NCBI GenBank assembly: GCA_016721905.1
Contig: JADKHH010000025.1
Span: 130,001 to 194,000 of the forward strand
Direction: 5' to 3'
DNA: 64,000 nt
Source of the DNA: Candidatus Opimibacter skivensis
Lineage (GTDB): Bacteria; Bacteroidota; Bacteroidia; Chitinophagales; Saprospiraceae
This document shows positions 7,982 through 16,110 of the stretch, one piece after another. How positions within the stretch are numbered: the first letter of the stretch is position 1; each line of letters opens with the position of its first letter. Made by a program: the position numbers and the translations under genes. Under the pieces are notes generated by a model that searched no databases, was not told the origin of the DNA, and saw nothing but the letters and a program-made list of their open reading frames with translations.

Positions 7982-8546
7982 CCCCCTAGCCCCCTGAAGG
8001 GGGTAAAAATTCATAATTATTTTTTAATTATTAAGAGTTTGCTCTTGACATGAAGTGAGTGAAGGAATAAATTAGTCTTTTTAATTTAAACCTTCACCAT
8101 GAAAACAAACATGCACTTTAGTGCGTCCCCACTTTTATTTGGTTTTGCCAGGACGATGAGAAATAATCCTACGGAAGCAGAAGCTTTATTGTGGTCCCGA
8201 CTTCGAGGCAAACAAACAGGATATAAATTCAGAAGACAACATCCTTTTTCTAAATACGTCGTTGACTTTTATTGCCATGCATTGAAATATGTCATTGAAG
8301 TGGATGGAGACATCCATGAAGATGCTGTGCATCAATTGGAAGATGATCATAAAGACAAAGATCTTGAGGCCAAATGTATTTTGGTTCAACGATTCACCAA
8401 TGAGGAAGTCTTAAATGACATCGAAACAGTCATGCTTCAAATCCATGAGACCCTTTCAATGCGCAGGAAAAAGTATCTCAATTTAGAAATAGACAACACT
8501 AATGAATTGTAATGATAATTTTTACCCCCTTCAGGGGGCTAGGGGG
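7982..8546. mobile_element. DUF559 unit bounded by perfect 30-bp inverted repeats
   Basis: Positions 7982-8011 and 8517-8546 are exact 30-base inverted copies. Each begins CCCCCTAGCCCCCTGAAG and continues into GGGGG and an AT-rich end, and each contains the self-complementary core CCCCCT-ga-AGGGGG. The only gene between them is the DUF559 protein. Partial extra copies of CCCCCTAGCCCC lie at 7961-7976, and a degenerate solo copy lies at 14446-14470. The arrangement resembles REP/RAYT or MITE-like units, but with a nuclease-fold protein instead of a transposase (inference). Confidence 0.65.
8099..8512 (+). CDS. DUF559 domain endonuclease-like protein
   Basis: This 137-residue protein matches DUF559, a small member of the restriction-endonuclease-like (Vsr-related) fold. 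Visible family blocks are MRNNPTEAEALLWSRLRG (residues about 20-38), GYKFRRQHPF, YVVDFYCHALKYVIEVDG with the acidic Asp and Glu-x-Asp of the PD-(D/E)XK core, and a closing RFTNEEVLNDIE. Genes of this type are scattered in many copies in environmental bacteria and no biological role is settled. Here the gene fills the space between two 30-bp inverted repeats, which suggests it moves as, or helps move, that unit. It sits on the same strand as DUF3109 but probably is not in its operon. Confidence 0.82.
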   Translation: MKTNMHFSASPLLFGFARTMRNNPTEAEALLWSRLRGKQTGYKFRRQHPFSKYVVDFYCHALKYVIEVDGDIHEDAVHQLEDDHKDKDLEAKCILVQRFTNEEVLNDIETVMLQIHETLSMRRKKYLNLEIDNTNEL

Positions 8547-8580
8547 AAAAAGGGCTAGAGAGAAAAGTGAGTACACGCAA

Positions 8581-10011
8581 TCACAGCTTCACCCACGCTC
8601 CCACACCTAACAACCTTTTCTCTTGCAGTATCCGGTAAAAATATTGTCCCCCAGGCATATTGGCCACTTCCACCCTGTTGCTCAGATCATGTGCGGCAAA
8701 CAATACCTTGCCGGACACATCTATAAGCTCCACGCGCAATGATGCCGGATCAAATCCCTCTATGGTGAATGACAATTCGTTTATGCCTGGATTGGGGTAT
8801 GCGGAAATGGATATCATTGGATGATCGGGTCCGTTGGTGGAGACTGTAGGAAGTTCGCAGTTTTGTCCAACGCGGATCGCAAATATATCTTCACCTTGAT
8901 TTTGACCGAATCCCTCACGAACCTTATTGCCATACACAATAGCACCACCACTCTCGAGTGCTTTAATTCCAAAGATTCTATACCATGTGTCATATCCCAG
9001 AAAATGATGGCACTGAATATTTAGATTGCTATCCAATTTGGTGATTGTAAAAAAAGAAGAATCAATATTCGGCTCAAATCGAAACATGCTGGAAGCCCAA
9101 ATCTCATTATCATTCTTAACAGAAATACCTCCGTAGTACGGAAGCACCATCAAGCCCGAAGGAGAGTTATCCGGATGTATGACGACTTTTTTAACTACAG
9201 TCAAATTGCTATCCACAAGTCTGATTTGAGCTCCACCATCAGGGAATGCGTGAGATTTGAGGGTTTGCTGAAGGATCAGGTGCTGTCCAAAAGGGAAGTG
9301 TGTTTGATTTGAGGCTACCAGCGGTTCAGTGGTGTACCTTTGTTTTCTGTAATTAAATTCAGAGTCATAAAAATTATATAATCCACAAGAAGCAATTACA
9401 TAGCCAGTTCTAGCGAAATCAATGGAAAGCATTACAGTTGAGGAGAGATTGTCAAAAAGAGGGACTAAGTTGTATGAAGAATCTATTTTCAGTATAAATT
9501 TCGGAAAGCCGCCATTGACATAGCTGTATCCCTCAATAAATGTATCCCCATTAAGACCAGTGACATAGTCAATATTTTGGATAATACTTTCACAGAAATT
9601 ATAGAAAGAAAGATGTTCAAGTGTGTGATTGAATATATTGAATTTGGATATAACCAGCTTTGACTGACATGAATCTGACTTTAATGAGCCTAGTAAAATA
9701 ATCTCACCACTTTCAACTTTAAGAATTCGGTGGTACAAGCTACGGTATCCATTCAAGTTTACTAGATCAAGGATCCAGCCATCATCTGAGGTAATCAACA
9801 CATCACTATAAGCATCACTGTCAAAATCTGGGCCTATATTTTCGAGACGATTTTGAATGAAGTAGTAATTGTTGTCGATGTATGTTACATCACTTATAAA
9901 GTCAATTTCATCTTGCTCTTCTGTGAGTATAAAAGTTGGTTGGCTTTGTGTTGATTGAACAATGCAACTTAGGACAAATATTATTGAAATAACCGGATAT
10001 GAATTTTTCAT
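8581..10011 (-). CDS. T9SS-sorted secreted protein, paralogue 3
   Basis: The product is about 476 residues from MKNSYPVISIIF; the ATG (9009+1002, base 10011) overlaps the TGA stop of the gene before it as ATGA, so translation is probably coupled. A signal peptide ends near QSTQSQ. The body (residues 25-390) is a beta-rich repeat region with no recognised enzyme motif and lines such as YDSEFNYRKQRY shared with its two neighbours. The last 80 residues, starting at SISAYPNPGINELSF and ending GVGAWVKL, are a type A T9SS C-terminal sorting domain. The protein should cross the outer membrane through the T9SS and be anchored or released. Third gene of a tandem trio. Confidence 0.85.
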   Translation of the reverse strand: MKNSYPVISIIFVLSCIVQSTQSQPTFILTEEQDEIDFISDVTYIDNNYYFIQNRLENIGPDFDSDAYSDVLITSDDGWILDLVNLNGYRSLYHRILKVESGEIILLGSLKSDSCQSKLVISKFNIFNHTLEHLSFYNFCESIIQNIDYVTGLNGDTFIEGYSYVNGGFPKFILKIDSSYNLVPLFDNLSSTVMLSIDFARTGYVIASCGLYNFYDSEFNYRKQRYTTEPLVASNQTHFPFGQHLILQQTLKSHAFPDGGAQIRLVDSNLTVVKKVVIHPDNSPSGLMVLPYYGGISVKNDNEIWASSMFRFEPNIDSSFFTITKLDSNLNIQCHHFLGYDTWYRIFGIKALESGGAIVYGNKVREGFGQNQGEDIFAIRVGQNCELPTVSTNGPDHPMISISAYPNPGINELSFTIEGFDPASLRVELIDVSGKVLFAAHDLSNRVEVANMPGGQYFYRILQEKRLLGVGAWVKL

Positions 10012-11441
10012 AGCTTCACCCACGCACCCACGCCCAACAACCTATCCTCTTGCAGTATCCGGTAAAAATATTGCCCCGCGGGCATATCAGCAACTTCCAC
10101 CCTGTTGCTTAAATCATGTGCTGTAAACAATATCTTACCTGAGATATCTATAAGCTCCATGCGTAATGATGCTGGATCAAATCCTTGTATCGTAAATGAG
10201 AGTTCGTTTATTCCTGGATTAGGAAAGGCAGAAATGGATATCATTGGATGATTGGGCCCGTTGGTGGAGACTGTAGGAAGTTCGCAATTGGGGCCGAGGT
10301 TTATGGCAAAGGCATCCTCATCTCCACTATTTACTACACCTCCTCTGGGTAGTCGCCACCCATAAACCAAGATGCCACCATCAGGAGTAACTGTGGTTCC
10401 AAAAAGCCTGTAAATGGCATCAAAACCTAAAAAGTGATTACAAATGATATTAAGTTCGGCATCTAGTTTAGTTATACTATAATAGTTTGTATCCCATTGT
10501 GGGGAGAATCCATAAGTTCCCGCTACCCAATAGTTGTTATCTTCAGTTTTCTTGAGACCCCCATTAAATGGAAGGTCCATTGCGCCGCTATTTGCATGAA
10601 AAGGTGGGATTACGGTGGTGATTTTTCGAATAGCTAATGTACTATCGACCAGCCTAACCACCTGCCCGTTTGGAGGGTCGCCACTGGGTTTCTTTAAGTG
10701 TTCTAGAAGAAGATGATTGCCATATGGTGTCCTTGTTGCGTGTGTGGATGGTTCAAACCCTTCCAAAATATTGAACTTCTGTTTTCTATAAATAAAATCT
10801 GAAGTGTAAAAATCACAAAGATTGTTGTCTCTTATTATATATCCCGATCCACTAAAGTCCACACTTAAATGAGAAGTTGGTGGCAGGCTATCGAATACTT
10901 TTGTGAGTTGATTTGATTCAGATTGTTGCAGTATGAATTTGTAGAATGCAGGTCCAGATTGAACGTAGTATCCCTCAATAAATTTGTCATTATTTAACCC
11001 GACTATTTGGATTGCCTTTTGAATGAATTGTTGATTGCAAAAATCATATTTACCTTGTTCAATTATTGAGTCAAGTTCATAAAAAAACTCTGAAATAACT
11101 ATGGCTGAGGAGCAAGAATCAGACTGGATTGATCCTAGTATTTGTAAAGATTCATTACTTGTTTGTAAAAACTGACGAGCAAAATACCCCAAACCTCCGA
11201 TTTTATTTTCGCTTAGTTTCTTGCCAGAAATATCATAAACATTTAGTGTGCTAAATGTGTTGTCCGAGCCAGCTGGGCTGAGATGGATAAAAAGACAATA
11301 GTACTTATTATCAATTGAAGTAATGTCGCTAATAATATCAATATTGGGGCCACTCTCTTCATTCAATATAAATGAACTTTGAGAGAAAAAGGAGGTAACA
11401 AAGGTTATTACTAGGATGATTGAAAAAATTGAGGACTGCAT
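10008..11441 (-). CDS. T9SS-sorted secreted protein, paralogue 2
   Basis: The product is about 477 residues from the ATG at 11441 (MQSSIFSIILVITF); the longer frame to 11453 would need TTG. It has a signal peptide, then a body of about 360 residues homologous to both neighbours (FYTSDFIYRKQKF, LNIICNHFLGFDAIYRLFG), then the conserved linker CELPTVSTNGP and a type A sorting domain. The C-terminal 80 residues are nearly the same in all three proteins while the bodies have diverged, which suggests recent gene conversion of the sorting module. Its TGA stop overlaps the ATG of the next gene. Confidence 0.85.
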   Translation of the reverse strand: MQSSIFSIILVITFVTSFFSQSSFILNEESGPNIDIISDITSIDNKYYCLFIHLSPAGSDNTFSTLNVYDISGKKLSENKIGGLGYFARQFLQTSNESLQILGSIQSDSCSSAIVISEFFYELDSIIEQGKYDFCNQQFIQKAIQIVGLNNDKFIEGYYVQSGPAFYKFILQQSESNQLTKVFDSLPPTSHLSVDFSGSGYIIRDNNLCDFYTSDFIYRKQKFNILEGFEPSTHATRTPYGNHLLLEHLKKPSGDPPNGQVVRLVDSTLAIRKITTVIPPFHANSGAMDLPFNGGLKKTEDNNYWVAGTYGFSPQWDTNYYSITKLDAELNIICNHFLGFDAIYRLFGTTVTPDGGILVYGWRLPRGGVVNSGDEDAFAINLGPNCELPTVSTNGPNHPMISISAFPNPGINELSFTIQGFDPASLRMELIDISGKILFTAHDLSNRVEVADMPAGQYFYRILQEDRLLGVGAWVKL

Positions 11442-11495
11442 TTTTATGGTCAATTGAAGCGATATTTATTATAAAGGAAATAAAAAGTTAAAACA

Positions 11496-12878
11496 TCACA
11501 GCTTCACCCACGCTCCCACACCCAACAACCTATCCCCTTGCAGTATCCGGTAAAAATATTGCCCCGCGGGCATATCGGCCACTTCAACCCTGTTGCTTAA
11601 ATCATGTGCTGTAAACAATATCTTACCTGTGACATCTATTAGCTCCATGCTTAATGAAGCTGGATCAAATCCTTGTATCGTAAATGAGAGTTCGTTTGTG
11701 CCGGGATTAGGATAGGCGGAAATGGATATTATTGGCTGGTCAGGGCCGTTGGTGGAGACTGTAGGAAGTTCGCAGTTTGGGCCTATTTTGATAATGTATG
11801 GGTCATAGGAGTCATTATATTTCATTCCATAAGCGATAACACCTCCATCATCAGTTGCCCTCAAACCATACATAATATAAGGGGCATCGAATCCGATATA
11901 TTGATTACATTTTATTTCAAGTTGGTCACTTATTTTAGATACACTAAAATGAGTCGGAATGGAAAAATTAGCACTCAGGTTATTATTGCCTACTAGCCAA
12001 ATATTGGATTCATGGACAAAATCAATTCCACCAAAAAATGGATGCTCACTACTTCCAGTAGTATTGGGTTCAGCGGGAACTACATAGATCTCCTTTTTTA
12101 TATGAAATGCACTGTCTATTAATCTAACATAATGTCCGGTATTCTGAAAATCAGGAGATGCACCATAACTTTCAAGGATATAGTTTTCCCCAAATGGAAT
12201 ATGGGTTTGATGCAAACTAAATCTGCCTTCTTCAAAATTATATCGTTGCTTCCGATAATTAAAGTCCCGATCATAGAAATTGCATAGTTTTTCTGTTTTA
12301 AGTACATATCCCTTTCTTGAAAAATCAATAGAAACCTGTTGATGGCCGAGGGAGTCCATAAATAAAGTCAGATTAAATGAGGTATCCATATCGAGTAGAA
12401 ATGTCTGATATCCCTGATACACCCAGTAGCCATTAACAAACCAACCGGAATCCAGCTTATCTGCAATTTTTAGGTGCTGGACATTTTTATCACAAAAAGG
12501 CACCTCGGACAAAACAATGAGTTCCTCGCTTTGCAGATTATATTTTACAGTAGCAATAGTAGATTTGCAGGAATCTGTTATGAATCGGCCAAGCATATAG
12601 ACATCACTGCCAATGACTTTTAAAAAGCGCATAGCATTGAATAGGGTGTCGACAATTTCACTTCTGGATATTAGGTTGCCATTTAGGTCAAGTATCAAAA
12701 GTTCGGATGATTTGAGGGCATCAATACTAATCTGTAAAGCTAAAACGGTATCCTCCAGCATGTAGACATCAAGAATAATATTGTTCTTGGCTTCAATAGG
12801 TGAATAAATGAAACCTGTTTGAGTGAAACCACTGAATGCAAAAGAGATGGTAATTAGGAAAATATATAGATGTTTCAT
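11496..12878 (-). CDS. T9SS-sorted secreted protein, paralogue 1
   Basis: This 460-residue product begins MKHLYIFLITISFAFSGFTQ, a typical signal peptide. The body shares the pattern of its two downstream paralogues (NFYDRDFNYRKQRY, KCNQYIGFDAPYIMYG), probably a beta-propeller-like chain of repeated strands (inference). It ends with CELPTVSTNGP and a type A T9SS sorting domain (ISAYPNPGTNELSFTIQGFD). It is the first gene of the trio on the minus strand, 54 bases ahead of paralogue 2. No catalytic residues are recognised, so ligand and role are unknown. Confidence 0.85.
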   Translation of the reverse strand: MKHLYIFLITISFAFSGFTQTGFIYSPIEAKNNIILDVYMLEDTVLALQISIDALKSSELLILDLNGNLISRSEIVDTLFNAMRFLKVIGSDVYMLGRFITDSCKSTIATVKYNLQSEELIVLSEVPFCDKNVQHLKIADKLDSGWFVNGYWVYQGYQTFLLDMDTSFNLTLFMDSLGHQQVSIDFSRKGYVLKTEKLCNFYDRDFNYRKQRYNFEEGRFSLHQTHIPFGENYILESYGASPDFQNTGHYVRLIDSAFHIKKEIYVVPAEPNTTGSSEHPFFGGIDFVHESNIWLVGNNNLSANFSIPTHFSVSKISDQLEIKCNQYIGFDAPYIMYGLRATDDGGVIAYGMKYNDSYDPYIIKIGPNCELPTVSTNGPDQPIISISAYPNPGTNELSFTIQGFDPASLSMELIDVTGKILFTAHDLSNRVEVADMPAGQYFYRILQGDRLLGVGAWVKL

Positions 12879-12953
12879 AGCGAAGTATAATTGGCGTTAA
12901 ATTAGAAGAGGACGTATATAAATTGAATACATCCTCTTCCATTAATAGACTAA

Positions 12954-14000
12954 TTAGCAACAAGGAGGTAAGGTTGTGGGAAATATTGAAGCAAGACAAG
13001 AGTTTCGTTGACCAAAATGTATAATTGGATCCCATCCTTCTTGGACTTGAAGGCATAGAGGGCCATTCAAGGTAATGGTGGAAACGGCATGTGTCAAATA
13101 TGGATTAGGTTGACCGGCAAGATAATCTTCATAAATCTCCGTAATGGATTCGAAATAGTAGTTCATCTCCCATGGCTCAAGACATCTTATATCACTCATA
13201 TCGAAATCACCACAATCAGGAAATCCAATTGCTTCGTAGCATCCATATATATCAGGGTCTCCCCAGCTTTGGTAGTCCCAACAATAAAATTCATATGTTC
13301 TGTAATCTATGATAAAATCACTCGGGGTAGGGTCGCTTGAATTGAGATTGCCCCATCCATAAGTATAGAGATCTGAATAATATGCTGTTTCAACATTAGA
13401 GTAAAATGTACACCCGTAAGGAGCATAGTAGTCATTTAAAGCATTAGCTATGACTTCAGAAGCTTCTAATGTTCCGCCACTATAGGGAGAACATTTGCCA
13501 CCCTGAACATCCCAATAATCTGTGGAGCCAAAAGGTGTAGGATCCCTTGAAATTGTACCTACTTTGCTCAAAAAAGTAAGAGTCACTTGGGTTGAAGAAA
13601 ACGCAATTATAGCACCATCATAAAGAGCAGGAAATTTATCAGGCTCTGTGATGCTATAGAAATGGTTAGAAGCTGAATCTCTGACCTCATCGAAAAGCGC
13701 ATCTACAGCACTTTGAGAAGCATAACCACTTGAAATGGCAATTGTAAAAGTGTCTGTTTGGTTTTCAAAAGATGTCCAACTTGGTCTTGTATCTGCATAT
13801 TGAAGATTCATGGCACCTTCTACATACAGGATCACATCAGATGGTGAGTAAACTGTCCTGGGCTGAAGTTGAGGCTGACTGAGTGGTTTTCCTTCCATCG
13901 TTTCAATAAAGGAAAGAATACGGTAATACATATCATACTGGCCATCAGATTCAGTTGTGATATCTGCTTTAATCTCATCTTTATGACAAGATGAAATCAA
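12954..14000 (-). CDS. Hypothetical lipoprotein, 5' end apparently frameshifted
   Basis: The open frame encodes about 348 residues and begins LISSCHKDE, the end of a lipoprotein signal (Cys codon at 13986-13988). No ATG is available in this frame: a TAA lies upstream at 14031-14033. In the neighbouring frame an ATG at 14089 leads into NTFKFLLVACTFTF and then a stop, a perfect missing hydrophobic stretch. One extra base in the A4 run at 13999-14002 would join the two into a normal lipoprotein. A G9 run lies at 14056-14064. The body is rich in Tyr, Asp and Cys (YCWDYQSWGDPDIYGCYE) and unlike any family I know. It precedes the three T9SS cargo genes on the same strand. Confidence 0.6.
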   Translation of the reverse strand: MISSCHKDEIKADITTESDGQYDMYYRILSFIETMEGKPLSQPQLQPRTVYSPSDVILYVEGAMNLQYADTRPSWTSFENQTDTFTIAISSGYASQSAVDALFDEVRDSASNHFYSITEPDKFPALYDGAIIAFSSTQVTLTFLSKVGTISRDPTPFGSTDYWDVQGGKCSPYSGGTLEASEVIANALNDYYAPYGCTFYSNVETAYYSDLYTYGWGNLNSSDPTPSDFIIDYRTYEFYCWDYQSWGDPDIYGCYEAIGFPDCGDFDMSDIRCLEPWEMNYYFESITEIYEDYLAGQPNPYLTHAVSTITLNGPLCLQVQEGWDPIIHFGQRNSCLASIFPTTLPPCC

Positions 14001-14089
14001 AAGGTAAAGGTGCAGGCTACCAAAAGAAACTTAAATGTGTTTCTGGAGACTACCAGGGGGGGGGCAAAAAATTTGCTAGTACGTAACAT

Positions 14090-14492
14090 AAAAAAGGTTT
14101 TATAAGTGATAAAATAATTACAATAGAATAAAAAAAATACACACAAATCCTTGAGAAGAAGGACTGAATATTATTGGAAGGAGACTTAAAAAGTTGAACT
14201 AATTTATACATTATTTTATTTCTGTGCAAGTCTAGGTGCAAATTGTCGCATTTGTGACAGTTGAGATTCTATATTTGAATTTTGTTAGGTATTCACATGG
14301 TTGCAGGAGCAAATAGTTCGACTCCGCTCACCACACCGCTCCTGCAACGGCTAACTCCAAGTATTTACTTTTTAAATGATGGGCTGAAGGAGGTGCTAAG
14401 AAAAATGTCAAATGGCGTCGAGGAAAAGCAATTCGAAAACAGGTACCCCCATTCAGGGGGCAAAGGGGGTCGAGAGGTTCTATGAATCCTAA
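14090..14492. other. Intergenic region with hairpin and solo GC-rich repeat
   Basis: No convincing gene lies in this roughly 400-base AT-rich gap. It holds an 11-bp inverted repeat (14300-14310 and 14338-14348) around a TTCGACTCCGCTCACC word. A degenerate solo copy of the DUF559-unit end repeat, TACCCCC-attca-GGGGG, lies at 14446-14470. The 63-residue minus-strand frame at 14050-14241 has no features and is not called. Confidence 0.6.
14300..14348. repeat. Inverted repeat enclosing a TTCGACTCCGCTCACC core
   Basis: GTTGCAGGAGC at 14300-14310 is exactly complementary to GCTCCTGCAAC at 14338-14348. The 27-base loop carries TTCGACTCCGCTCACC, the complement of CTGAGCGGAGTCGAAG at 56368-56383. It looks like one member of a dispersed REP-like family common in Bacteroidota intergenic DNA. 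Confidence 0.6.
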
Positions 14493-14528
14493 ATGTTCTG
14501 GATAGAATTTTCTTATATTTCCACCTCC

Positions 14529-15806
14529 ATGCAATCCTACGCCCAGGCCCTCACTTATGCCATACCTGCCTTCCTGGCCCTGATAGGCCTCGAAGCATTG
14601 GTTTCATGGAAGATGGGTATCAAGATCAACCGCGGACCGGATATGATATCTAGCCTGACCTCCGGTATATCTAATATCGTCAAGGATGTGCTGGGTCTCT
14701 CTATAGCCATCGTGAGCTATGCCTGGTTGGTAGATCACATTGCTTTGTTTGACATCGGTACGCAATGGTATGTTTTTGTGATAGCCTTTATTGCAAAGGA
14801 TTTTGCAGGGTACTGGATCCATCGGATGGAACATACCATCAATGTGTTCTGGAACCGGCACATCATTCATCACAGCAGTGAAGAGTTTAATCTTTCGTGC
14901 GCATTGCGGCAGAGTATATCCGAAGTGTTTTCTTTTGTAGGTTTATTCTTACTGCCTGCAGCGGTCATCGGTGTGCCAGTGGAGGTGATTGCTATCATTG
15001 CACCTATTCAACTCTTTGCGCAGTTCTGGTATCACACCCGGCTCATCAATAAGATGGGTGTAATGGAATACATCATCGTCACCCCTTCGCATCATCGGGT
15101 TCATCACGCCATCAATCCTGAGTACATCGACAGGAATTATGGACAGATCTTCATCATATGGGATAAGCTGTTTGGTACATTCCAACCCGAACTAAAGGAA
15201 GTACCACCGGTGTATGGAGTCAAACGTCCTGTGCATACGTGGAATCCGCTCCTGATTGGCATCCAACATATATGGCTTATCCTGAAAGATGCAATCAGAG
15301 CACAAAGCTGGAAGGACAAGATCAAAATTTGGTTTATGCCCACTGGTTGGAGACCTGATGATGTCAAACAAAAACACCCATTGGAAGTAGTGGAAGATGT
15401 GTATCACCTCAATAAGTATGACACACATCTCTCCGCCAGTATGTTGTCATGGTCATGGATCCAGCTATGGGTGCTGCTTGCTTTCACGATGGATTTGTTT
15501 TTAAGGTTTGGAGCTATAGGATTTCCTGGCGTTATGGTTTATGGACTTTATTTGTTTGTCTCCATTTTCAGTATTACATCGTTGATGGATAAGGTCAGCT
15601 ATGCGCCATTGGCAGAAGCTGGAAGATTTATTCTTGTGCTATTCATACTGATCAGTAGTCAGTGGGATTGGTTTGGGATTTCGACAGTATTTAATCCTGC
15701 GGTCAATTTTGTTTTTTCCTTTGCAGTCTTGTCACTGGTTGTTGCCTTTTATTTTCATTTGTCAGAAAATAGGTATTACAATAGGGGAGGTGTTTTGGCC
15801 AGATAG
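14529..15806 (+). CDS. Alkylglycerol monooxygenase-like membrane hydroxylase
   Basis: A 425-residue integral membrane di-iron hydroxylase of the sterol desaturase/fatty acid hydroxylase superfamily. The histidine boxes are HRMEH (98-102), HIIHH (111-115) and HHRVHH (188-193). The surrounding text, HSSEEFNLSCALRQS, FWYHTRLINKMG, TPSHHRVHHAINPEYIDRNY and IIWDKLFGTF, matches animal alkylglycerol monooxygenase (TMEM195), which cleaves ether lipids with tetrahydrobiopterin. Ether-lipid hydroxylation is therefore a reasonable guess. The C-terminal third adds further membrane helices. The in-frame ATG at 14493 is possible, but the one at 14529 directly precedes the first hydrophobic segment and follows TATATTTC by seven bases. 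Confidence 0.85.
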   Translation: MQSYAQALTYAIPAFLALIGLEALVSWKMGIKINRGPDMISSLTSGISNIVKDVLGLSIAIVSYAWLVDHIALFDIGTQWYVFVIAFIAKDFAGYWIHRMEHTINVFWNRHIIHHSSEEFNLSCALRQSISEVFSFVGLFLLPAAVIGVPVEVIAIIAPIQLFAQFWYHTRLINKMGVMEYIIVTPSHHRVHHAINPEYIDRNYGQIFIIWDKLFGTFQPELKEVPPVYGVKRPVHTWNPLLIGIQHIWLILKDAIRAQSWKDKIKIWFMPTGWRPDDVKQKHPLEVVEDVYHLNKYDTHLSASMLSWSWIQLWVLLAFTMDLFLRFGAIGFPGVMVYGLYLFVSIFSITSLMDKVSYAPLAEAGRFILVLFILISSQWDWFGISTVFNPAVNFVFSFAVLSLVVAFYFHLSENRYYNRGGVLAR

Positions 15807-16110
15807 ACCTTGTCCCCGGCATGCTCCTGCAGAACTCACCCCCTGCCCTAACTCATTGAAGGCTTATCAAGAAGATACTGATTTGGAGAGGAGAAGGCTT
15901 ATTAGCTAATATGCTTATAAGATTTAGTTGATAGGTTGATGAGTTGATAGGTTGATGGAGGGTTCAAAGTATTAGCGGGAATTGGCGAAAATTAGCGGCT
16001 AGCACAAATGGTGCCTATTGCTGATATGAATCCAAGAATTTATTGAACGATGATTTAACCCCTCATCAAATAAACCCATCAACCAATAAACATATCAACT
16101 AATAAACCCA
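15807..16110. other. Intergenic region between convergent genes, octamer words
   Basis: No gene is seen. TTGATAGG/TTGATGAG octamer words on the plus strand (about 15926-15958) and their complements (about 16066-16115) face each other, so a long imperfect stem is possible between the convergent hydroxylase and MFS genes. No clean Rho-independent terminator is present. Confidence 0.5.

Noticed and set aside
14056..14064. G9 run as an on/off switch for the 12954-14000 gene
   Set aside because: A stop codon in the body frame lies between the run and the gene body, so a change in the run alone cannot bring them into one frame.
14050..14241. 63-residue minus-strand protein with a hydrophobic stretch
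   Set aside because: Composition follows the AT-rich intergenic DNA, it ends in the G9 run, and there is no start signal or homology that I can name.
15807..16110. Terminator between the hydroxylase and MFS genes
   Set aside because: The facing octamer words could pair only imperfectly over a long distance and there is no U-run.
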